Shown piece by piece: positions 1 through 14,300 of a stretch of 64,000 nucleotides of DNA. The position numbers were made by a program, and so were the translations under genes. The notes under the pieces are model-generated. The model had not been told where the DNA came from. It did no database searches and saw only the letters and a list, made by a program, of their open reading frames with translations. Location of the stretch: positions 212,501 through 276,500 of the forward strand of contig JACATO010000968.1 in NCBI GenBank assembly GCA_018389105.1. The letters are read 5' to 3'. Source of the DNA: Nautilus pompilius (taxonomy: Eukaryota; Mollusca; Cephalopoda; Nautilida; Nautilidae). Position 1 is the stretch's first letter; each line of letters starts with the position of its first letter.

Positions 1-1564
1 GTAGCCCCTTCTTCTTCCTCCTCCCACCCAATCTGGTTGCCTGGGTAATTCTTTACGACGCGAGCGCTTGGAGACATCGTCAGTGACAACTTTTCACAGC
101 CGTATCAATCTAAATCTACATTCCCTGCCCAGCTGTATATCTACAGAAGAGCTGTGAGAGCTATCCTGATGATGAAAAATCGCCCTCAAGCGGAGGACGA
201 CGTCCGAGAAGCAAATTAGAACAATAACATAAAAGGAAAATTATTAATCAGATTTTTCGGCTGTTTCATTATCTTTAAAAGCTCTTTGCCCGAAGTTTTG
301 CCGCCATTGTTGTTGTTTTCCTAGATGGCGATAAATTCTATTTAGAACGGTTGTTAAGTCAAATCTGAAGCATTTATTCCGGCGATGTGACAAGACGACC
401 AGTATACCGGTCGAGCAGGGATTAACGTTAAGATAAACACGGAGTGCCGTTGTTGTTTATGCTGTTGTGGCCATTAATTATTCCAATAACCTTCTCCCAG
501 CTGACAATGCACGATAAAAATTCACCAGTCGGCACCTGTCGAAGAAATTAGCGATGGGCGCCATATATCAAGGTAGCCAAAGTCTTTGTAGAAATGGAAG
601 CTGTTGATGAAACTTAAAAATGTTCATGAAACCAAAACGTTTACCTAAAAAGCCAAAGATTATTAAGAATTCATTTCTTTCTTCTTTTATAAGGAGGAAA
701 TGCAAAATAGGAAGATATTCGCTCTTCCTAGTGGCCTATTAGTTTGGTTTGCTCTAGTTTATGAGTTACAACGCAGAACGGAATTCATGATGACGTGAGA
801 AAACTCCCAAGGAAAGTACATATATAAAAACGCAATTTTCAAATTGATTACTGTCATCGTTACAAGTACATCGGGGATTAACTTGTTCTATAAGTTGTTT
901 CTGATATCGAGACGTGCTTATTCCTTAGCCAACTTATAATTATGACCTATCGCATGGAACTGCAAATATTTGAAAACTTATTCTACAAAATTATCATTTT
1001 AATCATTTATAAATCTTTACCCAAACTAGAAAACCTAATATTTTTTGTCGTTGAGCAGTTTTCTAAAAGTCTAGAACACGGAACCACTCTAAATCCAAGC
1101 TGGACACTTTCTAGTAAGTCGGCGTCTTTTCTCAAGTAAGAATTCCGCGCTCGTAAAACAGAACCAAAAAGTGGAAAACTGAAGGACTTACACAATGGAA
1201 CTATAAAAAAGCAAACTTCCGTCTCGAAGGACATCTTCAAAATCTTTCTGCTATTGTCTTCAGGACTGTTTTGATGTTTTGTTGCAAAATTATATTCTGA
1301 AGACGATGACCACATTATATTCTCATACTAGCTTTAACTGGTCGTGGCGATTAGCCCTGTAATTGCCAACTTTATTGTTCAAATGGTAGAAGACAAGAGA
1401 AAGACCAAAGAGTCTGTGTATGTTGGCCTACAAAGTGTCAACTCGTGCCTGCTGTAATAGTTAATGAGACTCGTGGACTAATAAATAGGGAGTCGTAGAA
1501 ATCTATACAATTTTGAACAGTGTTACTGGATTTTGAAATCACTTTCGCCCAAAAAAAACTCAGA

Positions 1565-1642
<78 letters not shown>

Positions 1643-4600
1643 GTAATTAGTGATTTATTAAAACTATTGTTTTTGAAAACTCACCAAAATATTTTCAAAT
1701 TTAAATTTTAAAGCCTAAAAAATAACGACTTACGCTAATGACTTATTATAAATGGTATATAGAATCAGTAATGCAGGGTTTGAAAGTATATGCTAATTAT
1801 ATCATCGAAGATAGAAAGAGAGAGAATGTTCTGATGTTGTCTATGCCGTATAATTTGGACTGCATTTTTAGTTAATTTAATCAATTAATTATTTAGTTAT
1901 ATTTCATATTAAAAGTTGTATATTATCCATAATCCCATTATAACGCAGTAGATCCATCAGAAAATGTTTAAAGAAAATAAATTAGAAGGGGTGCACATGT
2001 GGTTCGCCTTGGTGCAGTCAAGGGGGGATCTTTCAAGTTGGCGTCTGTCTTGATTAATGGATTTTTACGTATTTTCTTCCGTGTCTTAAAAATCGAGCTA
2101 ATGAGGCAAAGAGAACGAGCTTCAGCTTTACAAAATATGTCGAATGGTAGACTGAGTCTGTTAGACCAATTCGTTGCCTAAGGGATTGCTGAGATTGATC
2201 GCTATTTTGGGCGATGAAGCAAAAAGAAGTTGTTTTTTTTCTAATATAATTTAAATATGGATCTGTTCGGTGATAAATTGCGAACCAAAAGCTCTGATTT
2301 TTGATCAGCTGTCCGGTAAGGCTCAACTGAAACTTCTATTTTTTGTTGTTGCTGTAATAATGTAGAGAAAGGGTTAAATTTGAAAAATCAGCGTAAAAAT
2401 ATTGTTAATAAATTAGAATAAAAGAATTTTAACAAATAGAAAATAAATATGCCATAAAAATGAATGTATAATTAAAACTAAATTTTCTAAAGGAAAGGTT
2501 AAAATCTATAATCTCGTTAATAATGGATAACAAAGAAACGAATTTTGTTTTTTTTTGTTGTTATCATGGTTGTTTAAAGCCGTGGACATACTCGATGAAC
2601 TTACCTGTGATAAGGGTTATAATTTCTGTCCTTTGTGGTGGGGGGGGGGCCTGGTGCAGAAAGTGGAAAACCCTTACTAGAACCTTTCTGTTTGGCTGTC
2701 TATGAAAATCGGAGCACGCGGAAAAGCTTCACGCGAACAAGCTGGCACAGGAAACCGAGAAGAAATCAGGCTATCGCCAAAATAAGTCGGTCCTCAGATG
2801 GAATCAAACAAGCGCACTCCGCAGTAACAGGCTGATACGCTACGCACTTGACTATCCATTCCCCAAGAAAGCGAAAAACGGATTTTGTAAAGTGATAAAA
2901 AAAAAAGAAGAAGAAATATAATAACAATAATGGTCTCCCATATACTTTACTAATGTAATGATTTTACTTTTGGCTTAAACAGATATAAATCTCCATTTTT
3001 TAAAAACGGTAAGTAGTTTTTAAAATGCATTTTAAGATAGTCAAAGAATACCTTTAATATACAAAGTAGATTTTCGATTTTCCCCTCTCTTTCGTATAGT
3101 ATGTAATTATGACTGTGACAGCCCTTACAGATAGAGAAGATAAGGTTTCGATTAATTGGCTGCTTTTTGAAGATCTTAGGTTAAATTTCACTGCGATGAG
3201 CTGTTCCCTTTAAGAGCAAAAACAAGAGAAGTATTTTAAAATCAATTGCAGTTGACGATATCTGTAAAAATGTTAGGTTACATCGGTAGACCAGACATTT
3301 TGAATAAACAAGCAGACAAAAAAAAAAAAATAGAAGTCTGAATGAAGAATAATAGACACCATTATTTTATTAATATATACACATAAATCCATTCTGGAAA
3401 CTTATCGATTTCATATTAATTTTTGTTGGGAAATTATGTATTATTCTGTTGCTTCGCTTGTTAGTTTTTTTTTCAAAAATGAATCAAGGGTTCAAAGCAG
3501 TTTTATGTTACCCTATTTTTTCTGTTATTTCTTCTATTGAAAAGAAACTGGCAAAAACGGTAAACCATCGGCTCCGACTTGTAGCTTTTTTTTGTGAAAC
3601 TGAAGAAAATTTGCAGTAACAGGAATCTTTACACAAAGCGTTAACAAGCTACATAAGATAGATGTAAAATATGAAGAAATTTGCAATCTTGATAAAAAAA
3701 TTCTCTTTTTTTTCCGTTTAGAAAGACAAACGGGAAATTGAACTTAGAATAATTTATGACATCACAGGTTAATTATATCAACGGAAAGTCGTTTCGATTT
3801 CGTGCTCATCAACTTGAGAATCGTAAAACCTTTGACCAAATGGTGGATACTTACTGGATAATGCGGCTTCACTTTAAATCAGTCTCTTTGGTGAATTATA
3901 TTGGCATCTAATAAAATTTATAGCCGACGTTTATATTTAAAGCCCAAACGGTTTACGGTGATAGAACATTCGAGACCGAAAGATCCCTTGACGTTGTCTT
4001 AGAATTCATGAGATTAGCTTTGGTAATTTTATTTCGATTTATATATAAAAAAGAAGAATTACCAGAAGGTTAAAAATAGCGTTGGCCGTTGATATTCGTT
4101 AGTTCATAAAAAATAAGTCGACTCTTGCGATGGACGGATACGGATATTTTGTAGAATTTGTTTATAAAACGCCAACCCTAATAAACGATAGAGGACAGCA
4201 AATTGTCTTTTTTTTGGCGAGAGTTTTGTCAGAAGTAAATGCGAAATAATCGCACGCCTTTGACATTCTTCACGTCTGCGTGCGCAGATGACATTAATTG
4301 CAACGAATTCCACAGCAGTAGCGAACTGGTTAAGCAACAATATAAAATAAAAGAATTCTATGGTCATGCAAGGCGGACAGTACTTAGCTAATGTCGATAT
4401 AAATCAGGATAAATATTACCCTCTTCTGCTAAAAAAAACAAACTGTGACAGCTCTTCGAATACAAACGCTTACGTCCGGCTATCTTGTGTTGGGCTCGGT
4501 CAGCTGATTTAAATGCCTGACTGTCTTGCTGATCTTCTATTTCCTGAAAGGGAAAGATTGATACCGGTAGATTTTTATGTTATAAAAAAAAAAAGAGAGA

Positions 4601-5729
4601 GAGAAAATGGATCAACGCAGCCGATCGGCGATGTCCATCAAAGTATACCAGTTTAGTTAATTAGATTTTGCCGCAAGTTAAACCATTCCCATGCCCTTTC
4701 ACCGGTTACCAGTCGGTGTCGATCGGTAATGAGTTCTTAAGAATATTGGCGCTTCTAAGTATGTCTATTAGGAGCTGAGAAAGACTGTTTTTTTTTGTCT
4801 CTTTGGCGTCCAAGAATTGTTACTAACAAACAGACTATTTAAAATTTTTCTAAGAATTTTTTACAAAGTTCAAATACCTAATAGTAAGTATAAAATCACG
4901 AAGTGAGGAGAAAATTTGTAAAAGTTATTAAGTAAATGAACACGAGGTCAAAGGTCTGATGTAACTCTTTAGAGAAACTGAACACAAGAACAAGAATAAT
5001 TAACGGTTAGTAAACAAAAAAAAAAGGGGGGGAACAATAAATTATAACCAAACAAAATTTTTTACAAGAACAATTTAAAAAAAAATGATTTGAGCCACTT
5101 CGACTGGAAAGAAACTGTTATTAGACCAAATTATGAATAGTAAACTGTCGTAGAAAGAATGCAGATTAATTGGTCTTATTCTTTCAGTGAAAACTAATCG
5201 ATGGTTATTTTACATATTTGCAATCTCTCGACTTCGACAAATCGATATCAAGAACATTAAAAAAGGAATGTAAAATATAACAAACAGACAAATCTACAGG
5301 CATAAAAAGGTGAGGAAAAGGTAAAAAATTCTTTTTATTAACTTATTCATTTTCAGAATTTATATACTTCAGTGCAGATTGCGGACTGGAAGACTGTTTT
5401 GTATTTCCATGGGAGAACTGTGTTGTTTTCGTTGATGAATTACACCAAGAACTTAAAATAAATCCAAAGTTTGATGTCATCTGAATACGATGAAACAAAA
5501 TCGCTTGTCGCTGCATTCTTGAACATATAATAGTTTTATGTTTTTATCGCTTTTTGTAGCAAATTAAAAAAAAAACAAACAGTTTTGATAAACATTAATG
5601 AAATACAAAATTTACCTTTTTTTTTCAATTACTTTATATTACCCTCAAAACTTTGCTTAAACAATATAGAATTTTGAGTTAATTATAGATGCGTGTTATT
5701 TTTTTAAAAAAATAAATATTCCTTACAAT
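1..5729. other. AT-rich non-coding stretch, no gene recognised
   Basis: I see no conserved protein motif in any frame. The first 600 bases are less AT-rich than the rest. The stretch holds an AAT array at 1566-1643, a run of ten G near 2640, and several short T-tract/A-tract junctions such as 5699-5712. Short open frames here have no recognisable composition or motif. Intron or intergenic DNA is the likely status, as inference. Confidence 0.6.
1566..1643. repeat. (AAT)n microsatellite
   Basis: About 78 bases of nearly pure AAT/TAA trinucleotide repeat, with one ATATAA interruption near 1594-1599. It is seen directly in the sequence. A longer array of the same motif lies at 55757-55916. Confidence 0.95.
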
Positions 5730-5739
5730 CGGCAAGCAG

Positions 5740-7025
<1,286 letters not shown>

Positions 7026-7225
7026 GTTTACTTCTGTCTAGGATGTTTTTTTTTTGGGGGGGGGAATCGTGGCCAGAGTTTGATAATAGGAGTTTTATAG
7101 CGGTAATCCATTATTTGGAAGAGGATGACCATAAAGAATTTTTCTTAATTGCCAAGGGATTTTCTTTTCTCTTAAACATCCTGGCAGCGCTTAGCGAATT
7201 CTTGTTGAATGTCTTCCTTCCATGA

Positions 7226-7233
7226 TGACGTCA
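7226..7233. promoter_or_regulatory. TGACGTCA palindrome (CRE-like)
   Basis: A perfect 8-base cAMP response element palindrome. Single copies also occur at 9490-9497 and 25769-25776, and three lie within the 62.8 kb satellite. No transcript evidence is available; function is inferred only from the motif. Confidence 0.3.
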
Positions 7234-7999
7234 ATGAGTAGTGACCTTTCCCTCCTGACTAAGTGTTTCAGTCAGTCTGTGTGTGACTCTGTAGTTTTAT
7301 AGACTGAGTCGTCTGACCGTTCGTGTATACATACTGCTGGTGCTTTACCAATGACGTTTTACAGCGAATTCTTGCATTATTTGGAGGATTAAGTTTTGTC
7401 TGTTATTTCATGGCCGTCTTTTTTCTTTTTTTTACTTTTCCTCAAGTTTTTCTAGATTGTTTTGCATACTTCATCGCATTATACCCCTTTGAAAGCCGTT
7501 ACCTTTGGTTTTTACATCTGTTTCTTCGTGCTCACGGGAAAATCTACTGTCTTGGCCTTCTGTTTTCCTTTTCCCCTCTATCACCAAAGCGATTTCCCAA
7601 ACTGGTTTTATTAGTCTTCGTCCCATACTTCATTCGTTTCTCTTTCATCACATCTGCTTTCTGTGAGAAATCGAAATCGTCTTCATAATTTCATTTTGAT
7701 TTATATTTTACGCCTTTCGAGAGTTCTGCATCAGCACTGATATTTTAAGTGTTCGCAAGATCTTGGCTTTCCAGCCATGCATCCATCTACCTTTAAATCG
7801 CACACCACCAAGCTGTTTCTCTTTTTCCACATTCTTTTTGTGGACTCTCTTTACGCCTCTAATCGCACAGACGGTCTACCCGTTCAGATAGAATCGATCT
7901 CATGTCTTTTTTTGTTGTCTGTCCGCCTGGGCTTCTTCGTGTTCATTTCTTTTACCTTTTCTGAAGAAGGTCTATTATGGATACCGGGTTGTGGTTAGT

Positions 8000-8345
8000 G
8001 CCGGACGTGCTGCTCGTAACGGGTGTTTGTTGGCGACACTTTGTTTCACACACGCCCACACATCACTTGCGAGAAAACACGTCAATCAATGCTTCTTGTT
8101 TACTCGTGCGCATTTTGAAACGTAGCGGTCAGTCACCAAACGCGAAACGCTGTAGCCGATGCTTCGTTAGTCAAGAACGAAAACTCGGTGTGTCTGTCCG
8201 CGCGAGGTTCTACATAAGAAAACCAATTTCCAAAGAGTCTTGGTGGTGATTGGGAGGGAGGGAGAGGTTTGCGATGTCTCTTGAGTGGAAAGGCGCCGCG
8301 GTGAGCGAAAATACCATTCGGATGCGAGTCTGGGCAAAGCTGCTG
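8000..8345. other. CpG-richer patch
   Basis: Compared with its surroundings this stretch has more G+C and many CG dinucleotides. It could be a regulatory patch or the remains of the 5' part of the minus-strand LINE that ends at 5740. I found no endonuclease motif in it. Neither strand shows a recognisable protein. Confidence 0.35.
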
Positions 8346-11300
8346 CTGATGCAGATCTCGTAGATGCTGGCAAATATTCAAAAAAAAAAAAAGAATTCTA
8401 GATGCCCGAACTAAGATAAACGCCACCTGTTTTTGTCTACATCATCGCACATCGTCCAAGAAAATGCCATATAATTTTTTTTTTAAAAAAATCGCCATGT
8501 TGAACGTAATTCCACGCATATTTTAACAATTTTCTCAATAGTTTTGAATTTAACGGAGGGAAAAAAAGAGTAATTACAGTGTTAATCGTACACCAAGATT
8601 TATAAACCACGCAGTCTTCCGTTGATAACGAAATCGTGGAAAACCGAGTGAATGAAGCGACGGACTAGAAATCCTTTGAGAGACTTTCTTTCAGAGATCC
8701 AATCTTTCCATGGCCGATAATTTTTTGGTCAATAAAAATTCTGAATAAACCAAACGTGGTAGAATTCAATAGATTCTTGTCCATCGGGTTACGCTCAGGC
8801 GAAACGGAAAATTGTTTCACGCGCCCAGTGAATGTTTTCGTTCCAGCAAGTTTTGGAAATCGTTTTAGATTCTTGATCAGTCTCGTGCCTTAATTTTAAC
8901 TTACGATTATATTAAGTGGTCACAAACCTGCTGTTCCGCTGACAGCTCACTTGACCGTACGGATAGTTTAAAAGCATTCATGCGTGGTTCCTCGACACGA
9001 GAATTTCCACGCGAGTTTGGAAAGCTATATATGTGCTCAAAAGGATTCATAGACTGGTCCTTTACTGTATGCTTTCAAAAACAGCCGATCTGTATGTACA
9101 TTACCGGCGCAGTACTAATGTCCGTCTACAAAAGAAAGTTCTGTTGGTTTAACTCAGAGAGGCCTTTACATTTGGCTAAATTTAACAGAATTTTGAACAC
9201 AACTTCAGATGGAATAAAAGCAGAACTGATTTCTCGAGCAAATGGTTTGACGGTTTTTTTTTTTTTTTAAAAAAAAATCATCTTTATTTACATGAGATGC
9301 ATCAGTGCTTGAAATAGCTTTTTTCCTATTTGGAGGGTGTGTGTGCGCCATCTTTAAAGATTCTTTTACTGCTGTTGAATATCGTTAAAATATCCCTTCT
9401 CTTCAAGTACTCTAGATGATCCCTGTCCTTTGGAGATATTGAAACAGCAGAAAAATCCATCGTTATTTCAACATCAGTGATAGATATAATGACGTCAAAA
9501 CCATTTTTACATAACATTTATTATTTGTCGCATCGCATGTCATGTAAGTACCACCTAAAGATGTTTCTTTATTTTTTTGGCATTCATTAAAGATAAAGTA
9601 AATATGTCCCTTTGTCCATTATTGATATAAGACAACAAATTATCTAATAGTAACTGCATACACTAGGTTCTCTGGAATCTTATAGAAATTCTGAGCCTTC
9701 AAAATACATATAAAAAGCCTATTACTGGAATAGCTTTAAAGAATCCTCAAAACTGTTTTCTAAGTCTTGCACTCATATAGAAAATACAAAAAAAAAATAT
9801 AAAAAACATTGTTCTGCTGTAATAAAAGCAACATTGTAACTGTTACTCTTCATAAAAATAAAGAAGCAAGTTAGATAACATAGTCATCATCGTTGTTAAG
9901 AGTACTGTGAAGGTTTTGATTCTGCCACGACCTGGAAAACATAATTTATCCTCTCTAATTTAAAATTTACGCAGTTGGAAGTTAATTTTTATATTGGTGA
10001 TGAACACAGTAATCTTCTGTTGCAAAACAGTCCGTCGTTATTAATTTTTTTGTTCTGTTCAAAGTTATATTTTATAGAAAAGTTTCTCGGATAAAATAAA
10101 TTCTTTTTTTTTCTTTCTCTATTTTAAACTCTGTTCCCTTAAACTCGGTAAGCAACATTTTAGTATTTCGTTTTAAATATTTTCAAATATTTTGGTTTCT
10201 TTACACGATTAATTCATCTTTGAAAGCGGAATTACTGTTTCTGACGCCCTTTCCAGTCATTCCACTAGAATAATTTTTTTAAAAAATTGATCGAGAAAGT
10301 GAGTGGGATTGCATTTGCAAATTAAATTTATTTAATAATTTATACCCTGCTGCCCAGCCAACTCCAATTTCATGAGAGATTTTCTAAATGAGATGAATCA
10401 ACTCTGCAGCAGTGAACCATTTTCCAATGATTCTAAAGATAAAATTGTGTTGAATTTGTTTCTTAGCAAATGCGAATTAAAAATAAATCACAAGATTATC
10501 GGTTTTAAATATCGTGTAAAAAAAAAATAGTTTAGAAAATCCAAATTAATGGAGAGAAAAAATGTATAAAAATGCATTTTTTTCACTCGCATCAGAATAA
10601 ATATCGATTTTAGTATAAAATGCATGATTTAAAAATAAAAACAAAGTATGCCACTTCTTGAAGCATCAAAAGGGAAATATTTTCAAAGCGTCCTTGGCTA
10701 AAATGTCAAAGAAATATTAAAGAAATAATAACGAGTTATTTCCCTTGTAAATGTTTTCGATGTCACAAAAAGCATAGATGAGATAAAAAGCTGAAATATC
10801 AAATTATAGGTGATAATGCATTTTGATGTTTCATACCGAACCACCCGAGCAGTTGGCTTTGATGGATTACACAATAACTAAGTGATTATGCTTTGTACTT
10901 TGTCAGAGAATAAATCGTAAAATATATACTCCAAAATAAATTATACAAATAGTTCACATCCGCACTAAGTAAAAGCCAGAATTGGGAATAAGTCCATGAA
11001 GAATGTTTTATACTAACAGAAATGCGACGTTCGTTGGTTGAAAGGGCGTGAATACATGCCGAAATTAAACTTTTTTGTGTAGGAAATATTCACAAAACTC
11101 CAATTGTCGTGAAATATGTATTCTGAAAAATCACAAAAGATCTTCTCTCGATCTTCAAATAAATACAGTTTATTATTATACTTTGTCTGAAACGTTTTTT
11201 GTTCGAAGAGACTCAGTAGCCGAATTAATTGAAGGAAAACAAGAAATTTTTGATCGTGAAATCTTTCTTTGATATCAGAAATCGTTCACTCGACCTTTAC

Positions 11301-14300
11301 TGTCTTTGACGTTATAAGATTTTCGCATTCCACAATCTTTGACATCTCTTATTATTATTATTATTTTACGTCAGTACATTTTTCCAGAGAGAGCAAGAAA
11401 AAATTAATAAAGCTAAAATCTTTTAAAAAGATTCTTTGAAATAAATGTGAAAAAAACAAACAATTTATATATTTTTCCTCTTTGACTAAATATTCGCGAT
11501 TACCCTGCTAATTCACCATTTATTTTCATTTCTCGTGAAGGTCCACGTGTTTCACTAAAAACTGGAATAAGTATATATTACAAGTTGGTTTTAAAAAAAA
11601 CAAACAAACTTTTTAAATGTTTCATGAAGACATTGCAATTGTCCCTAAAATCGTATTGTGCAATTAGGGAACTTATAGGGACTCTTACAAAAATCTAATT
11701 CTGGACACACCACAGAACAGGTGCGCGTTTTAGCAAAATCTCCCAGTGAAATATTGAAAATCACCAAACTGAATTGTACAGTTTCTTTTTGGGGAGGGGG
11801 GGGGAGGAGACGGATAGACGGTATGTGTTGTTGGGTGACCTTACAGTGCAACGAATAATGTCCGGTTCAGGGAAAACCCGTAGCGTTAATTACAGTATTT
11901 CACGCCACCCACCAACTTAGGGATTTAGCGTTTCCTCTGCCTTTTCCCGGGCTGACTCGAAAACAATTAGCGATAGAAGAAAACAAAGTAAATCTTCAGG
12001 AGTTTTTTTTTTTTTTTAACATGATGCGAAAGCTCAAATTAAAATATACATTTTTTTCTTGCGACACAATTTGTTGATTAAGGGGAATATTATTTCTGAT
12101 TTACTTTTTTAAAAAAAAAATGTCTCTTTATATGTAGTAGTTGGAATGGACACGGACTCACCAATAGAATACCAACATAGATTAAGCGTGCAATAAATAT
12201 TTATTCAGTTAATGAAAGCCTTATTAATACAGTGTAATAGGTATGTATCTTCATACCACGCATAACTGATATTCAATACTTGACATGACCTCATTTATAT
12301 GAAGATGAGAAACTCTTTCCTTAAGAGCTTTCAAATTAATTTGCGCGCTTTTCATCTCGGATCGCTTCTAGCGCTTCCGGAAGCTGTCTAATGCATCTGA
12401 CTCTTGTATTTCCGTAATTTTTAATATTTATATTAACGCTATAAGAAGACCATTCTATTGGTAGCAAGTGCTCCCCTTTACTGCATCGGTTTATAAATAT
12501 TAGGCAGTCTGAGCAGCGTTTGGGATTTTTATTTGCGATTTTAAGCAAATCTATGCGTATTAATCTTGTTCCAGAATCAACAGCGCGGCTCCCGATGTTT
12601 CTCGTCGTTTCTAGCAGTCATTTTAAAGTGAGTTTGAGTAAATTTCATATTTATATTTGCCCAAGAAAACCTTGGATTCGCGTAGTTCCGCTTCCCTGCC
12701 TGACTGTTGGCGTCACGCTCTGGTTAAGATATTTAACTCCAACTATCTCGGTTACAGCCCTCTTCTACTGTTTCCCAACCCATTTACCTGGGGGGGGGAG
12801 GGTCAATGGAACAAATTTCGAATGACCGTGCCTCTACTTAATAGAAATCGATGTAACTGCTACACGATTTTCTTCTGCATCTTTAGAATGTACTCTTTGT
12901 ATTGGTTATCATTTTATCAATTTTTAAACAATTTTACCTTCCATCAACCCCATTTACATCGCCAACACTGCCACCTTTCTTCGATCTTTTTTGCAGTTTT
13001 GGATGCACCTCTTAGAGAAATCTCTAAGACTTGTGGAAATACTTCGATTATGCAAGCACGTTTTAAATTTAAATATCTGTAGTTACCTAATTTCTTTTAG
13101 TCATTGCTTATTTAATAACATCACACACCGCGTGCAAACTATTCTCCAAATAATGCATGACGTGCCAGATTTCTGACACTCACTGACTGATACCCCAAAA
13201 AACTCTCTACGTATACTAATTCATTTACGACACAAAGCTGTAGTTATATGATAGTTTTTTTCAACTCGCAGCGCGAAAGAAGTTATTCGTAAATAATAAA
13301 AAATCTCGTGAAAAGATTAGAAGCAAAAAATACACCCCAGTTTTTATCAAAAGGCAGTCATGCGAAATATTCTCATACACGTTTTTCTTTCTTCATAAGT
13401 AGTTTTCACTTCCGCTTATAATACTGTATATATCTAAACAGTTTGTCGCCTTTAATCTGAGAAAGCCACCAAAAAAAGAAAATTCAAATTTTGTGAAGAT
13501 CCATACAGCGAATGTACTCTGTTATAGCTAAGCTTGAATATTGTAATAGGAATTGGATTATTTCGTAATTTTCAGGAGCAGTTTCCGAAGGGATAAACGA
13601 CTGTTTGCTGTTTGTGTCTCTTCACGAAAACAAAGCAACTGTTTCTTTTCTTGATGTTTTTGAGAGAACCAGTTTTTTGTTGTTGTTGTTGCTAACAGGT
13701 TGTGGAAGAAGTTGGCTGGTTATTCAAGTCAGCAGACAAGTCGGTGCGGTAGGCACGTAACCAAGACATCACTGAGTTTATCGAATGAAGTCAATAAACT
13801 TGTGTTTAGATACAGACGCCTATAGTACAGTCAAGACTTATTCAAGATAGGCAGAATTTTGTTTTTAAAATTTTTAATTCCAAGAGAATTATAGTGACAT
13901 GCAATTGTTTCTTTGCATTAGAGTCCAAATCAGATTTCATATTTGACAAATTTAATACAAAAGATAAAGGAAACCTTCCTTTTACAAAAAAAAAAAAAAT
14001 AGTTGTAATTCCTGACAAAATGTATCACTATTTGTTATTTGTTTCGGCTAATAGTTTTATCTAATATATTTTTAGAAAATGACTCAAAAGCAGATTGACT
14101 GAGTAAATAACTCGCCTGGAGTACGTAAGACTATCGAGCCCTCATTTCCGTTAACAAATGCTTCAGCGAATATCGATTCACAGTAGAGGCCGTTATCGTC
14201 GAAGATGTTTAGATGCTGCTCTAAGCGAAGTCGGATGGACTTTTGCTATGTGGAAAATGCTACAGTGGGAATAAAAGTGACAGGTGATGAACAGCCACAT

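Noticed and set aside
12336..13082. Open frames of 70-141 codons on both strands
   Set aside because: They include a G homopolymer, show no family motif and overlap each other in several frames.
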